The notes under the pieces: model-generated
Told to the model about the DNA's origin: nothing
The model's database searches: none
The model's input: the letters and a program-made list of their open reading frames with translations, nothing else
Assembly: GCA_016713785.1 (NCBI GenBank)
Contig: JADJOM010000001.1
Location: 868,001 to 932,000 of the forward strand
DNA length: 64,000 nucleotides
DNA from: Gemmatimonadota bacterium
GTDB lineage: Bacteria; Gemmatimonadota; Gemmatimonadetes; Gemmatimonadales; GWC2-71-9
Reading direction: 5' to 3'
Shown: positions 1 through 9,110 of the stretch, in pieces
Layout of the letters: each line of letters opens with the position of its first letter
Numbering within the stretch: the first letter of the stretch is position 1
Position numbers and translations under genes: made by a program

Positions 1-933
1 GATGCCGCACTCCTGGAGGAGGACCTCCGCCAGGCGAGCGGGGAGCTCTTCCTGCACTCGCCGCAGGACACCCTGGGCGGTGCGGGCAGTCAGACGCGCC
101 TCCCACGCACCGGCGTCGAGGACGCCCCACTGCACCGTGACGCGGGCCCGGCCGGGACCGTCGCGGTACTGGGCGGGGAGGTGCGAGATGTCGAGCACCG
201 CCGGCCCGCTGTACCCCCGGTGGGTGAAGAGAAACCCGCCCTGGGCGCGGGCCACATGATCGCCGGCGCGCGCCTCGATGGTCACGTCGAGGGAGAGGCC
301 GGACAGCGCCGCATGGGCGGCGGGCTGCGCCAGCAGCGGGGTGAGCGCGGGATAGGTCGGCACGAGGGCGTGCCCCAGCTCGCGGGCCAGGCGGAGCCCG
401 AAGCCGTCACTGCCGGTCGCGGGCACCGACAGGCCGCCGGTGGCGATCACCAGTGCCCGCGCCTCCAGGCTCCGGCCCGAGGCGCTCTCCAGCCGCCAGC
501 CGTTGGGTGCCGGTTCGGCGCGGGCGAGGGTCCACCCGAAGCGGCACTCCGCCCCCGCGGCGCGCGCGGCCTCCACCAGCCGGTCGCGCACCTCGCGCGC
601 GCGGTTGGAGGCGGGAAAGAGCTTCCCGCTCCCGGCCTCGAGAGCGAGCGGCAGGCCCAGGTCGCCCTCGAAAAAGGCCCGCTGCTCGCGCAGCGGCCAG
701 GCGGCGAGGAGCCGCCGCACCAGGTGCGCCGGGGCCGCGGAGACGAAGCGCGCCGGATCCAGCACTGCGGGGAGGATGTTGCACCGCCCCCCGCCGCTGA
801 TCAGGATCTTGCGGCCGCCATCGGCGGTGCCGTCGACCAGCACCACGGGCCCGCCGGCCCGGGCGGCGTGGATGGCCGCCATCAGACCGGCGGCGCCGGC
901 GCCGACGATTACCACCGGCCGGTCAGTCGCCAC
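1..933 (-). CDS. HI0933/BaiN-family flavoprotein (3' end missing)
   Basis: NAD(P)/FAD-dependent oxidoreductase of the HI0933 (BaiN-like) family, cut by the window edge after 311 codons. The N-terminus has the dinucleotide-binding motif VIVGAGAAGL at residues 7-16, followed by GGGRKILISGGGRCN-like residues (DGGRKILISGGGRCNI) around residue 38 that are characteristic of this family, and a second glycine motif, ATGGLSVPATGSDGFG, near residue 150. The chosen start is GTG at 933; no ATG gives the complete FAD motif. The cellular substrate of this family is generally unknown, so only the fold and cofactor are claimed. It is divergent from the tryptophanase gene, with about 117 bp between them. Confidence 0.85.
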   Translation of the reverse strand, partial: MATDRPVVIVGAGAAGLMAAIHAARAGGPVVLVDGTADGGRKILISGGGRCNILPAVLDPARFVSAAPAHLVRRLLAAWPLREQRAFFEGDLGLPLALEAGSGKLFPASNRAREVRDRLVEAARAAGAECRFGWTLARAEPAPNGWRLESASGRSLEARALVIATGGLSVPATGSDGFGLRLARELGHALVPTYPALTPLLAQPAAHAALSGLSLDVTIEARAGDHVARAQGGFLFTHRGYSGPAVLDISHLPAQYRDGPGRARVTVQWGVLDAGAWEARLTARTAQGVLRRVQEELPARLAEVLLQECGI

Positions 934-1050
934 GGGCGGGCAGTGCGGAACGGAGGGACAGGACGCGGTGTCACGTGGGCTGGAATATGCCGGATCGGGG
1001 CTCCCGCCTCCATATTTCCTGTCTGGCCCCCACCCGAACCGGAAACGCGG

Positions 1051-2433
1051 ATGTCCATGAAGACGATCATCGAGCCGTTCCGCATCAAGTCCGTCGAGCC
1101 GATCCGCCTGACCACCCCGGCCGAGCGGGAGGAGCGGTTGCGGGAGGCCGCCTACAATGCCTTCCTGCTCCGCTCGGAGGACGTGCTGATCGACCTGCTG
1201 ACCGACAGCGGCACCTCGGCGATGTCGAGCGAGCAGTGGGCGTCGCTGATGCGTGGGGATGAATCGTACGCCGGCAGCCCCTCGTGGTACCGGTTCGAGA
1301 AGGCGGTGCAGGATATCTTCGGCTTCCAGCACGTGCTCCCCACCCACCAGGGGCGCGCGGCGGAGCGGATCCTCTTCTCGGTGCTCTGCAAGCCGGGCGA
1401 CGTGGTGCCGAGCAACACCCACTTCGACACCACCCGGGCGAACGTGGAGTTCACCGGGGCCCGCGCCGTGGACCTGGTCATCCCCGAGGGCCGGCAGCCG
1501 CAGGCGGTGCACCCCTTCAAGGGCAACATGGACGTGGCGGCGCTGGAGCGGCTCATCGCCGAGGTGGGGCGCGAGAAGATCCCGCTGTGCATGCTGACGG
1601 TGACCAACAACAGCGGGGGCGGGCAGCCGGTGTCGATGGCCAACATCCGCGCCGTGTCGGCGGTGTGCCGGGCGCACGGCATCCCGCTGTACATCGACGC
1701 CTGCCGGTTCGCCGAGAACGCCTACTTCATCAAGCTGCGCGAGGCCGGCTACGCGGACCGCTCGCCGCTGGCGATCGCGCGGGAGATGTTCTCCCACGCC
1801 GACGGCGCGACGATGTCGGCCAAGAAGGACGGCCTGGCCAACATCGGCGGGTTCCTGGCCAGCAACAACGCGCAGGTGGCGGTGCAGGAGCGCAACCTGC
1901 TGATCCTCACCGAGGGCTTTCCCACCTACGGCGGACTGGCGGGCCGCGACCTCGAGGCCATCGCGGTCGGGCTGCACGAGGCGCTGGCGGAAGACTACCT
2001 GCTCTACCGGATCACCTCGACGACCTACCTGGGGCGGCACATCTCCGAGGCCGGCGTGCCGATCGTGCAGCCGCCGGGAGGCCACGCCGTGTACATCGAT
2101 GCGGCGGCGCTCTTTCCCCAGATCCCGCCACACGAACTGCCGGGCCAGGCCCTGGTGGTGGAGCTGTACCGGGAGGCGGGCATCCGGGCGGTGGAGATCG
2201 GGACGGTGATGTTCGGCCGGCGGGACCCGGCCACGGGAGCGGAGACGACCGCCCCGATGGAGCTGGTGCGGCTGGCCATTCCGCGGCGGGTCTACACCCA
2301 GAGCCACATCGACTACGTGGTCGAGGCCATCCTCAACGTGTACGCCCGCCGGGCCGCGGTGCGCGGCTACCGGTTCGTGGAGCAGGCGCCCTTCCTGCGG
2401 CACTTCACCGCGCGCTTCGCTCCGCTGGGCTGA
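1051..2433 (+). CDS. tnaA: Tryptophanase (tryptophan indole-lyase)
   Basis: PLP-dependent beta-eliminating lyase that would convert tryptophan to indole, pyruvate and ammonia in the cytoplasm. The 460-residue length matches the family (about 456-471). The cofactor lysine is K259 in MSAKKDG. Tryptophanase and tyrosine phenol-lyase are close relatives, and the diagnostic residues here favour tryptophanase: FDTT (Asp, where phenol-lyases have Thr) and LRHFTA near the C-terminus (His, where phenol-lyases have Phe), plus IRAVEIG. Two in-frame ATGs lie at 1051 and 1057; the first is used. No TnaC-like leader peptide or TnaB permease is visible nearby. Family membership is very secure; substrate is inferred from the residues. 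Confidence 0.9.
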   Translation: MSMKTIIEPFRIKSVEPIRLTTPAEREERLREAAYNAFLLRSEDVLIDLLTDSGTSAMSSEQWASLMRGDESYAGSPSWYRFEKAVQDIFGFQHVLPTHQGRAAERILFSVLCKPGDVVPSNTHFDTTRANVEFTGARAVDLVIPEGRQPQAVHPFKGNMDVAALERLIAEVGREKIPLCMLTVTNNSGGGQPVSMANIRAVSAVCRAHGIPLYIDACRFAENAYFIKLREAGYADRSPLAIAREMFSHADGATMSAKKDGLANIGGFLASNNAQVAVQERNLLILTEGFPTYGGLAGRDLEAIAVGLHEALAEDYLLYRITSTTYLGRHISEAGVPIVQPPGGHAVYIDAAALFPQIPPHELPGQALVVELYREAGIRAVEIGTVMFGRRDPATGAETTAPMELVRLAIPRRVYTQSHIDYVVEAILNVYARRAAVRGYRFVEQAPFLRHFTARFAPLG

Positions 2434-2444
2434 CCGGCCGGCGG

Positions 2445-2474
2445 CCGCCCGGGAGGCCGGGGCCTCCCGGGCGG
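2445..2474. terminator. GC-rich palindrome between convergent genes
   Basis: Perfect 14-base inverted repeat (2445-2458 against 2461-2474) in the 47-bp gap between the tryptophanase stop and the stop of the opposing SPFH gene. It could end transcription from both sides, but there is no T-run, so a Rho-independent role is uncertain. Confidence 0.45.
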
Positions 2475-2480
2475 GCTCCG

Positions 2481-3392
2481 CTAGTGGCTCAGCGGCAGCG
2501 AGAGCAGCGGCGCGTTGCCGCCGGCCACCTGCGGCATCTTGCCATCCCACCGCTTGGCGACCTCGTACTGCACCAGCGTGCCGGTGATGCTCTCCGCCAG
2601 CAGCCGGTTGGCCCGGGCCTGCGCCTCGGCCTCGGCCAGGATGGCCTTGGCCCGGCCCGCCGCCTTGATGGAATCTCCCTGCGCCTCGTACCGGTTCTTC
2701 TGCAGCTCGTTCTCGGCCGTGAGGGCCTGCTGCTGCATCACGTTCTTCTGGTTGATCGCCTCCATCACCGCCGCCGGCGCCCGCAGCTCGTTCAGCGTGA
2801 ACTGCCGCACCAGGATCCCGTACGTCGCCAGCCGCTCGGTCAGCAGCGCCTGCACCCGGGCCACCACCTGCGCCTTCCGGGGCCCGATGATCTCGGCGAT
2901 CGGCTCGCTCCCCACCACCTCCTGCAGCGCCTGCCGGATCGACTGCTTCACGTAGGTGCGCTGGATCGCCCCGATGTCACTCCGGAACGTGGTGTACAGC
3001 TCCGGCACCCGTGCCGGGGCCAGCTCGAACGACATCGAGACGTCGAGCGACAACGGCTGCCCCTCCACGCTGTTGACGTTGATCTCGTCGTTGTGCGGCG
3101 ATCCCTCCACCACCGACTGGGTGAGGATCAGGGTCTGCATGTACGTCGGGTACTCCTCGATCCCCGTGGTGAGCGGGTTGCGCAGGTGGAATCCCGGCCC
3201 GAGCGGTGTCGGGTCGACCCCGCCGCCCGCGCGGTGAATCACGATCCCCACGCTGCCCGGATCCACATACGTCACGCACGAGGGCACGGTGGCCGCCACC
3301 AGGAGCAGCAGCAGCCCCAGGCCCAGCAGGGTCGCGAGCGCGCCCCCGCGCTCACCCGCCCGGCGGACCCGCCCTTCATGACGCACCGACAT
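2481..3392 (-). CDS. SPFH/prohibitin-family membrane protein
   Basis: 303-residue protein with one N-terminal transmembrane segment (about residues 18-36) and an SPFH (band 7) domain from about residue 40 to 210, then an Ala/Glu/Gln-rich helix (about 210-270) typical of prohibitins and flotillins, which form large rings at the membrane. A Cys follows the hydrophobic stretch (PSCVTY), so a lipoprotein form cannot be excluded. A good ribosome site (GAGGAGG) lies upstream of the ATG at 3392, inside the end of a possible small upstream gene. Typical partners are membrane proteases or scaffolds; none is adjacent, so the specific role here is unknown. Confidence 0.85.
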   Translation of the reverse strand: MSVRHEGRVRRAGERGGALATLLGLGLLLLLVAATVPSCVTYVDPGSVGIVIHRAGGGVDPTPLGPGFHLRNPLTTGIEEYPTYMQTLILTQSVVEGSPHNDEINVNSVEGQPLSLDVSMSFELAPARVPELYTTFRSDIGAIQRTYVKQSIRQALQEVVGSEPIAEIIGPRKAQVVARVQALLTERLATYGILVRQFTLNELRAPAAVMEAINQKNVMQQQALTAENELQKNRYEAQGDSIKAAGRAKAILAEAEAQARANRLLAESITGTLVQYEVAKRWDGKMPQVAGGNAPLLSLPLSH

Positions 3393-3642
3393 CGTTCATC
3401 GCCTCCTCGAAGGACTGTGGAATGGCCGTCCCGCCGCTCTTCAGGCGGACGGGACACTCGGGAGCCTGCCTCCCGTGAATCACGCATGGATGGCTGGAGC
3501 GGCGAGCGGCCGCGCGGTGGTGACGGGCCTGCCGCCACTGGAGCCCCGGTGGCGACCGGCGCCACGCCCGCGTGAACACCGCGACCGCCGTCGCAACCAG
3601 GGTTGCGACGAGGACCACGATCTCCAGCAGGATGGCGAGCAT
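3376..3642 (-). CDS. Possible small membrane protein (uncertain)
   Basis: 88-codon reading frame that starts with a convincing hydrophobic helix (MLAILLEIVVLVATLVATAVAVF) and continues as Arg-rich, low-complexity sequence. It overlaps the SPFH gene start by 17 bp, and the SPFH ribosome site sits inside its last codons, an arrangement compatible with translational coupling. No clear Shine-Dalgarno site precedes its own ATG, and I recognise no family. It may be a chance frame in GC-rich DNA. The rest of the 3643-3820 interval shows nothing recognisable. Confidence 0.3.
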   Translation of the reverse strand: MLAILLEIVVLVATLVATAVAVFTRAWRRSPPGLQWRQARHHRAAARRSSHPCVIHGRQAPECPVRLKSGGTAIPQSFEEAMNDVGAS

Positions 3643-3820
3643 CGGTGCGCCCGATCGGACCGGGGCGTTCGGAAAGAGGTGACGGGGACGTACGGGGCAT
3701 CGCCCCGGCGGTTTCCGCCGAAGCGATGCCGAAGGCAGGGGAAGCGAATCCCCCCGCGGCGGTTAGCCCGCGCGGGCGGAGCCGCGCGTCAGGCGGCGAC
3801 GTTCCGGGCCGCTACGTCGA

Positions 3821-4339
3821 TCAGGTCCGGCGGCGATACAGGCCGTCGAAGGACACCTGCCAGCTCTGGCCGCCGTCGCTGGACGTTTCCCAGAGCTGCC
3901 GCACGGTGCCGTCGGCGTTGGGCGTGAAGCTGAGCCGCTGCGACTGCGGCCGGCCGTCGGGACCGGGCGCCGTGCCAAGCAGTGTCAGGCGGCCCTCCGT
4001 GAAGCGGCCCGCGAGCTGCAGGCCGTTGCCCTGGTTGTCCACCCAGACCTGATGCCACTCGCCGGTGCCGCGATCGTACCAGTTGAGGCTCTGGCCCGTT
4101 CCGCCCCGGGAGCCGACCCAGTGCTCATGCAGCAGGCAGCCGTCCTCCTCCAGCGTGATCTCGTTGGTGCCAGCGGCGTTGCCGCCCACGGTCACGTCCC
4201 AGCGCCCGAGCCAGAAGTCGAACTGTCGTTGGGACGCCTCCCCGCAGCCGAAGGCGGGCGCGGCATTCTGGGCCCCGAGGGCGGCGGGGAGGAGCCCGAG
4301 CAGCAGGACGAGCGTCAGCCGGCGGATGGGGCGGCGCAT
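3821..4339 (-). CDS. Secreted DUF1579-like protein
   Basis: 172 residues with a clear signal peptide (RR, then a leucine-rich core, cleavage near ALGAQ at residue 23). The mature part opens with FDFWLGRWDV, the signature of the DUF1579-type beta-barrel fold that also occurs in many Gemmatimonadota and Bacteroidota exported proteins, and is rich in W and G strands to the end. Likely periplasmic or secreted. Members are thought to resemble lipocalin-like ligand binders, but no ligand is known. It lies about 100 bp downstream of the MBOAT gene on the same strand and may be a separate unit. Confidence 0.75.
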   Translation of the reverse strand: MRRPIRRLTLVLLLGLLPAALGAQNAAPAFGCGEASQRQFDFWLGRWDVTVGGNAAGTNEITLEEDGCLLHEHWVGSRGGTGQSLNWYDRGTGEWHQVWVDNQGNGLQLAGRFTEGRLTLLGTAPGPDGRPQSQRLSFTPNADGTVRQLWETSSDGGQSWQVSFDGLYRRRT

Positions 4340-4442
4340 GAGGCACTCACGATGTCGGGGTGGGACCGGGGCAGGTGCCGCGGCAGGCGTCCCCTACGGG
4401 CGTGGCCCCGGCGCCGGTTTCGGCCGGGCGGGACGTCGCGTT

Positions 4443-5846
4443 CTAGAACTGGAAGTAGAGGAAGGGGCTCGGCGACGCGAAGCGCAGGATGGCGAGCAGG
4501 AACACCACGGCGAGCGCGGCGCCCGCGAGCCGCCCGCGTGGCAGGCGCCAGTGCCAGGGATCGGGAACCCACCACGCGATGGCGCATCCGACCGAGAGCA
4601 GGGCCACCACCGTGGGCACGCCCAGCAGGTCGACGTTGCCACCCTCGCCCGCCGGACCGAGCCCACCGAGGCGCATGAACAGCAGCCCGGCCTGCGGAAG
4701 GTCGGCGGCGCGGAAGAGCACCCAGCCCAGCGACACGGCGAGGAAGGTGGCCGCCATGGCCAGCGCCGGCGAGCGCGGCCCCCACCCGCGTTCGCGAAAG
4801 ACCGCGTGCCCCGCCAGCAGGGCCCCGTGATAGAGCCCCCACAGCACGAAGGTCCAGGCGGCGCCGTGCCAGAGGCCGCCGAGGAGCATCACCAGCACCA
4901 GGTTGCGGAGGGTGCTCAGCCGCCCGTGCTGGTTGCCGCCCAGCGGGATGTAGAGATAGTCCCTGAGCCAGAAGGAGAGCGACATGTGCCACCGGCGCCA
5001 GAAGTCCGCGATGTTCGTCGCCTGATAGGGGGCATCGAAGTTCTGCGGGAAACGGAAGCCGAGCAGCGCGGCCAGGCCGATGGCCATGTCGCTGTAGCCG
5101 GAGAAGTCGAAGTAGATCTGCAGGGTGTAGCCGAGCAGCGCGACCCACGCCTCGAGGGTGTCGAGCAGCGGGATCCGGCTCCAGAGCGGCGCCACGATGT
5201 GCGCCGCGATCGGGTCGGCGAGCAGGACCTTCTTGGCCATCCCCACGACGAGGAACCAGATGCCGAGGGCCCACAGCGCGCGGTCGGGGCGGCGCCCGAG
5301 CCGCGCGAACTGCGGTGCGAGGTCGGCGTAGCGCACGATGGGACCGGCCACCAGGTGGGGGAACATCGCCACGAAGGTGGAGAACTCGAGGAGGCTCCGC
5401 GCGGGCTGCAGCCGGCGGCGGTAGATGTCGATGGTGTAGCTGATCGAGTTGAAGGTGTAGAACGAGATGCCCACCGGCAGCACCAGGTGGAGCAGCGGCA
5501 GGTCCAGCGGGGCCCCGAGCACGCGGCCCAGGCCGTTCAGGCTGCCGGCGAAGAAGTCGTAGTACTTGAAGACCCCGAGGATCCCGAGGTTGAGCGCCAG
5601 CAGCAGCACCAGGCAGGCACGACGACGCCCTGGCGCCTCGGTGCGGCCAAGGTAGGCGCCCGCAGCGAAGTCGGCGGTGGTGGAGACCAGCATGAGCGGG
5701 ACGAAGCGCCAGTCCCACCAGCCGTAGAAGAGGTAGCTGGCGAGGGTGAGCAGGCAGAGCCGGCTGCGGACCCCGGGGAGCAGCCACCACCCGAGCAGCA
5801 CCGCCGGGAGGAAGGCCAGGACAAAGACGTAGCTATTGAAGAGCAC
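4443..5846 (-). CDS. MBOAT-family O-acyltransferase (AlgI-like)
   Basis: Polytopic inner-membrane O-acyltransferase, 467 residues, similar in length to alginate O-acetyltransferase AlgI and DltB. The invariant MBOAT histidine is in GLWHGAAW, with a second His in GLYHG a few residues on; the arginine-rich loop FWRRWHMSLS that precedes it is typical of AlgI. It moves an acyl group, usually acetyl, across the membrane for transfer onto an exopolysaccharide or cell-wall polymer. Its start overlaps the stop of the upstream SGNH gene by 14 bp, which fits the two-component arrangement in which MBOAT passes the acyl group to an SGNH partner. The acceptor polymer cannot be told from this window. Confidence 0.9.
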   Translation of the reverse strand: MLFNSYVFVLAFLPAVLLGWWLLPGVRSRLCLLTLASYLFYGWWDWRFVPLMLVSTTADFAAGAYLGRTEAPGRRRACLVLLLALNLGILGVFKYYDFFAGSLNGLGRVLGAPLDLPLLHLVLPVGISFYTFNSISYTIDIYRRRLQPARSLLEFSTFVAMFPHLVAGPIVRYADLAPQFARLGRRPDRALWALGIWFLVVGMAKKVLLADPIAAHIVAPLWSRIPLLDTLEAWVALLGYTLQIYFDFSGYSDMAIGLAALLGFRFPQNFDAPYQATNIADFWRRWHMSLSFWLRDYLYIPLGGNQHGRLSTLRNLVLVMLLGGLWHGAAWTFVLWGLYHGALLAGHAVFRERGWGPRSPALAMAATFLAVSLGWVLFRAADLPQAGLLFMRLGGLGPAGEGGNVDLLGVPTVVALLSVGCAIAWWVPDPWHWRLPRGRLAGAALAVVFLLAILRFASPSPFLYFQF

Positions 5847-6888
5847 AGGGCTCCGGCGCGCCCAGCACGCGCTGCACCACCCGCGCCGCGACCGGGGCGA
5901 GGAAGTGGATGCCGTCCACGTAGTCGCCGGCCAGCGCGCTGTCCACCAGCCCGTCCATCGGGACGTAGCGGAGCAGCCCCTCCCGTTCGAGGCTGCGGAG
6001 CAGCAGCACCGTCTCCTCCGTGCGCTCGCGCCACGCGGTGCTCGCCGCGGCGCTGGCGAAGTCGGGATGCACCGGCGGGATGAAGGCGATCACCTGCCGG
6101 CCATCGCCCCGCGCCTCGCGCAGGAACTGCCGGAGCCAGCTGAGCCGCATCGGGTCGAGCCGGCCAAAGGACTCGTACCGGGCGAGGATTCCCGGCAGGG
6201 ACGCGCGCACGGCACTGGCCGCGTCGAAGCGGCCGGCGGCGCGCGCCGCCTCGATACGCGGGTAACGCTGGCGGCCATCCGGCTCGAGAACGGCCTCCGG
6301 AGGTCCCGCCGGTTTCCGTACCGCCGCCCAGGCCGACTGCAGCGCCCCCTGGACCGCCTGCCATCCGAGGAGGTCGGCCGCGAGCGTGACATCGGTCGCG
6401 GCCGGCTCCTCCGGCAGGAGCGGCGCGAGGCTCCGGCTCAGGGTGAGGGGCCGGTGCGGGCCCGCGCCAGGCTGGAGCAGCTCGGGCTCGACCCCCACGA
6501 GCAGGGTCGTGGCGCCGCCGGGCGCGCGTGCCCGCAGGTAGCGCCCGATGGCCACCAGGTCCTGGGTGGCGGCGCCGTTCACCGCGAAGTTGAAGGCCGG
6601 CCCACCCCCGAGCGCGGTCACGCAGGCCGGCGGCAGCGTCTTGGAACGGGACGATCCGAGGATCACCACGCGCGGGGGCGCGGGGAGCGCCCGGAGCATC
6701 GCGGCCTTCTGGTCGCGGTCCGCGCTCACCGCGGGAGGCAGCAGCCCGGTACCAAACCGGCCGACCGGATCCACCAGCACCACCAGCGCGGCCACGAGGG
6801 CGAGCAGCGCCAGGAGGGTGGCCAGGAAGCTCCGGAGGAAGGGCCCGTCGTTCGGGGAAGGATCCGGGGCGGCGTGCGGGTGGGTCAT
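5833..6888 (-). CDS. Membrane-anchored SGNH-like partner of the MBOAT acyltransferase
   Basis: 351 residues from the ATG at 6888. One transmembrane helix (about residues 15-37) anchors a large periplasmic domain. The motif ILGSSRSK provides the block I serine of an SGNH/AlgX-DltD-like fold, NFAVNGAATQD carries the block III-like Asn/Gly, and HPDF near the end is a candidate for the catalytic His region. A frame open further upstream (to 6939) would run into the divergent promoter, so the internal ATG is preferred. Gene order and 14-bp overlap with the MBOAT gene suggest joint action in polymer O-acylation. The sequence is diverged and no closer assignment is possible. Confidence 0.7.
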   Translation of the reverse strand: MTHPHAAPDPSPNDGPFLRSFLATLLALLALVAALVVLVDPVGRFGTGLLPPAVSADRDQKAAMLRALPAPPRVVILGSSRSKTLPPACVTALGGGPAFNFAVNGAATQDLVAIGRYLRARAPGGATTLLVGVEPELLQPGAGPHRPLTLSRSLAPLLPEEPAATDVTLAADLLGWQAVQGALQSAWAAVRKPAGPPEAVLEPDGRQRYPRIEAARAAGRFDAASAVRASLPGILARYESFGRLDPMRLSWLRQFLREARGDGRQVIAFIPPVHPDFASAAASTAWRERTEETVLLLRSLEREGLLRYVPMDGLVDSALAGDYVDGIHFLAPVAARVVQRVLGAPEPCALQ

Positions 6889-6940
6889 GCGCCGAAAAGT
6901 AGGGACGGCGCCCCCGCTCCGCGCCTGCCCGGCACCCATC

Positions 6941-6946
6941 TACCTT
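6941..6946 (+). promoter_or_regulatory. -10 box 6 nt before the start codon (leaderless type)
   Basis: TACCTT lies exactly 6 nt upstream of the ATG at 6953, so transcription would begin at or next to the start codon. There is no Shine-Dalgarno sequence between them. One of several such cases in this window. Confidence 0.45.
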
Positions 6947-6952
6947 ACGGCC

Positions 6953-9040
6953 ATGACCAACCGCCTCGCCGGCGCCCGTTCGGCCTACCTGCAGTCCGCC
7001 GCCCACCAGCCGATCCACTGGCATCCCTGGGAGCCGGAGGCCTTTGCGCGGGCCGCGGCCGCGGACCGGCCCGTGTTGCTCGACATCGGGGCGGTGTGGT
7101 GCCACTGGTGCCACGTGATGGACGGCGAGTCGTACGAGGACCCCGCCCTCGCGGAGTTCCTCAACGAGCACTTCGTCTGCATCAAGGTGGACCGCGACGA
7201 GCGGCCGGACGTGGATGCCCGCTACCAACGGGCGGTGCAGGCCATCGTGGGCCAGGGCGGATGGCCACTCACCGCCTTCCTGCTGCCGGACGGGCAGGTC
7301 TTCTATGGCGGCACCTATTTCCCGCCGGATGGCAAGTACGGTCGCCCGGGCTTCCGCGCGGTGCTGGCCCAGGTGCTCCACGTGTACCAGACCCAGCGCG
7401 ACCGGGTGCTGCAGCAGGCGGACGCGCTGCGTCGCGTGCTGGCAGAGCACCTCGACGAGGCCGCGCCGGGCGCGCCCTCGGTGGCGCTGCTCGCCGAGGG
7501 CGAGGCGGCGATGGCGCGGCTGTTCGACCCGCAGCATGGCGGCTTCGGCGCGCAGCCCAAGTTCCCCCACCCGGTGGCGGTGCGCTTCCTGCTCAACCGC
7601 TGGAGGGACACCGGCGCCGCGGCCCCGCGGGATCTCGCCGAGCACACGTTGGTGGCCATGCAGCTCGGTGGCATCCACGACCACCTCGCGGGGGGCTTCC
7701 ATCGCTACGCGGTCGACGCCCGCTGGGTAGTGCCGCACTTCGAGAAGATGTCGTACGACAACGCCGAGCTGCTCCGGGCCTACGTCGAGGGGCACCTGGC
7801 GCTGGGGCACCCAGGGTTCGCGGCCGCGGCGCGCGGCACCATCCGCTGGGTGCGGGAGGTGCTGGCCGACCCGGAGGGCGGGTATGGCGCCAGCCAGGAC
7901 GCCGACGTGGGCCTGCACGACGATGGCGACTACTTCACCTGGACGCTGGAGGAGGCCCGCGCCGCCATCGGCGATGACGACCTGCTAGCGGTCGCGGCCG
8001 CGTGGTATGACATCGGCACGGCCGGGGAGATGCACCACAACCCCTCGAAGAACGTCCTGCACGTCACCGAGCCGCTGACCGGGATCGCCGCGCGGCTGGG
8101 GCTCGACGGCCCCGAGGCGGCCCGCCGGCTGCATGCGGCCGAGGACCGGCTGCGGGCCGCGCGGGCCCGGCGGCCCGCGCCGTTCGTGGACCGGGGCCGC
8201 TACACGGGGTGGAACGGCATGCTGGCCGGGGCGCTCCTGGTGGCCGGGGCGGCGCTGGCGGAACCCTGGGCGGTGGAGCACGCGCTCCGTACCCTGCGGC
8301 GCCTGCGCGCCGAGCAGGCCGACCCGGCCGCGCTCCGCCACGCCCCCGGGGGCGTGGGCGGCCTGCTCGACGACCAGGTGCAGGTGGCGCTGGCGGCCCT
8401 CGAGGCGTTCGAGGTGACCGGCGAGGCCGAGTGGATCGACTGGAGCGGCGCCATCATGGAGCGGGTGTGGCGGGACTACCGTGACCCGCTGGGGGGCGGG
8501 TTGTACGATACCGCGGAGCGGGACGGGCCCGGCCTGCTCCCCACCCGGGCCACCCCGGTCCAGGACGCGCCGACGCCCTCGCCGAATGGCGTGGCCGCCC
8601 TCTGCCTGGCCCGGTTGCATGCGCACACCCAGGCCCCGGAGTGGGCGGAACGGCGGGACGCGCTGCTCGGCGCCTTCGCCGGGGCCGCCCCGGCGCTCGG
8701 CATCTACGGCGCCACCCTGCTGCTGGCGCTCGACTGGGCGGTGCAGCCGGCGGCGCACCTGGTGATCGTCGCGGGCGAGGGACCCGAGGCCGAGCCGCTC
8801 GCGGACGCCATGCACCGCGCCGCGCTCGCCACCTGGGTGCCTCGCCGGGTGGTGCGGCGGGTGCGCCCCGGCGACCTCGACCCGGCGGCCACCCCGCCCG
8901 CGCTCCGCGCGATGCTCGCCGCCGGGGGCGGCACCCGGGGCTACGCCTGCGTGGGCGCGACCTGCCAGCGGCCGGCCACCGACCTCGCGGGGTGGCGGGC
9001 GGCGCTGGCGGCCATCGGTGGCCCGGCCAGGGGCGATTGA
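6953..9040 (+). CDS. YyaL/Spermatogenesis-associated-20-like thioredoxin-domain protein
   Basis: 695-residue protein of the DUF255 (SSP411/YyaL) family. The N-terminal thioredoxin-like domain carries WCHWCHVM (CxxC, about residues 47-54) and the invariant DRDERPDVD; the remainder is an (alpha/alpha)6-barrel of the six-hairpin glycosidase type, with GGFGAQPKFPHP and HFEKMSYDNA, both family signatures. The molecular function of the family is not settled; a redox or sugar-related role has been proposed. The start at 6953 follows a -10 box with a 6-nt gap, and the first residues (NRLAGARSAYLQSAAHQPIHWHPW in part) match the usual N-terminus of the family. Full length for the family. Confidence 0.9.
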   Translation: MTNRLAGARSAYLQSAAHQPIHWHPWEPEAFARAAAADRPVLLDIGAVWCHWCHVMDGESYEDPALAEFLNEHFVCIKVDRDERPDVDARYQRAVQAIVGQGGWPLTAFLLPDGQVFYGGTYFPPDGKYGRPGFRAVLAQVLHVYQTQRDRVLQQADALRRVLAEHLDEAAPGAPSVALLAEGEAAMARLFDPQHGGFGAQPKFPHPVAVRFLLNRWRDTGAAAPRDLAEHTLVAMQLGGIHDHLAGGFHRYAVDARWVVPHFEKMSYDNAELLRAYVEGHLALGHPGFAAAARGTIRWVREVLADPEGGYGASQDADVGLHDDGDYFTWTLEEARAAIGDDDLLAVAAAWYDIGTAGEMHHNPSKNVLHVTEPLTGIAARLGLDGPEAARRLHAAEDRLRAARARRPAPFVDRGRYTGWNGMLAGALLVAGAALAEPWAVEHALRTLRRLRAEQADPAALRHAPGGVGGLLDDQVQVALAALEAFEVTGEAEWIDWSGAIMERVWRDYRDPLGGGLYDTAERDGPGLLPTRATPVQDAPTPSPNGVAALCLARLHAHTQAPEWAERRDALLGAFAGAAPALGIYGATLLLALDWAVQPAAHLVIVAGEGPEAEPLADAMHRAALATWVPRRVVRRVRPGDLDPAATPPALRAMLAAGGGTRGYACVGATCQRPATDLAGWRAALAAIGGPARGD

Positions 9041-9110
9041 GCTATCCCCCCCACGCCCTTATTCTCCCCGTCGACGACGCCGTCCACTCCTCCCCCTTCC
9101 ATCCCGGACC

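Noticed and set aside
181..1050. Long open frame upstream of and in frame with tryptophanase, and similar long frames inside other genes
   Set aside because: Low-complexity Arg/Pro/Ala translation on the strand opposite to real genes, typical of GC-rich shadow frames.
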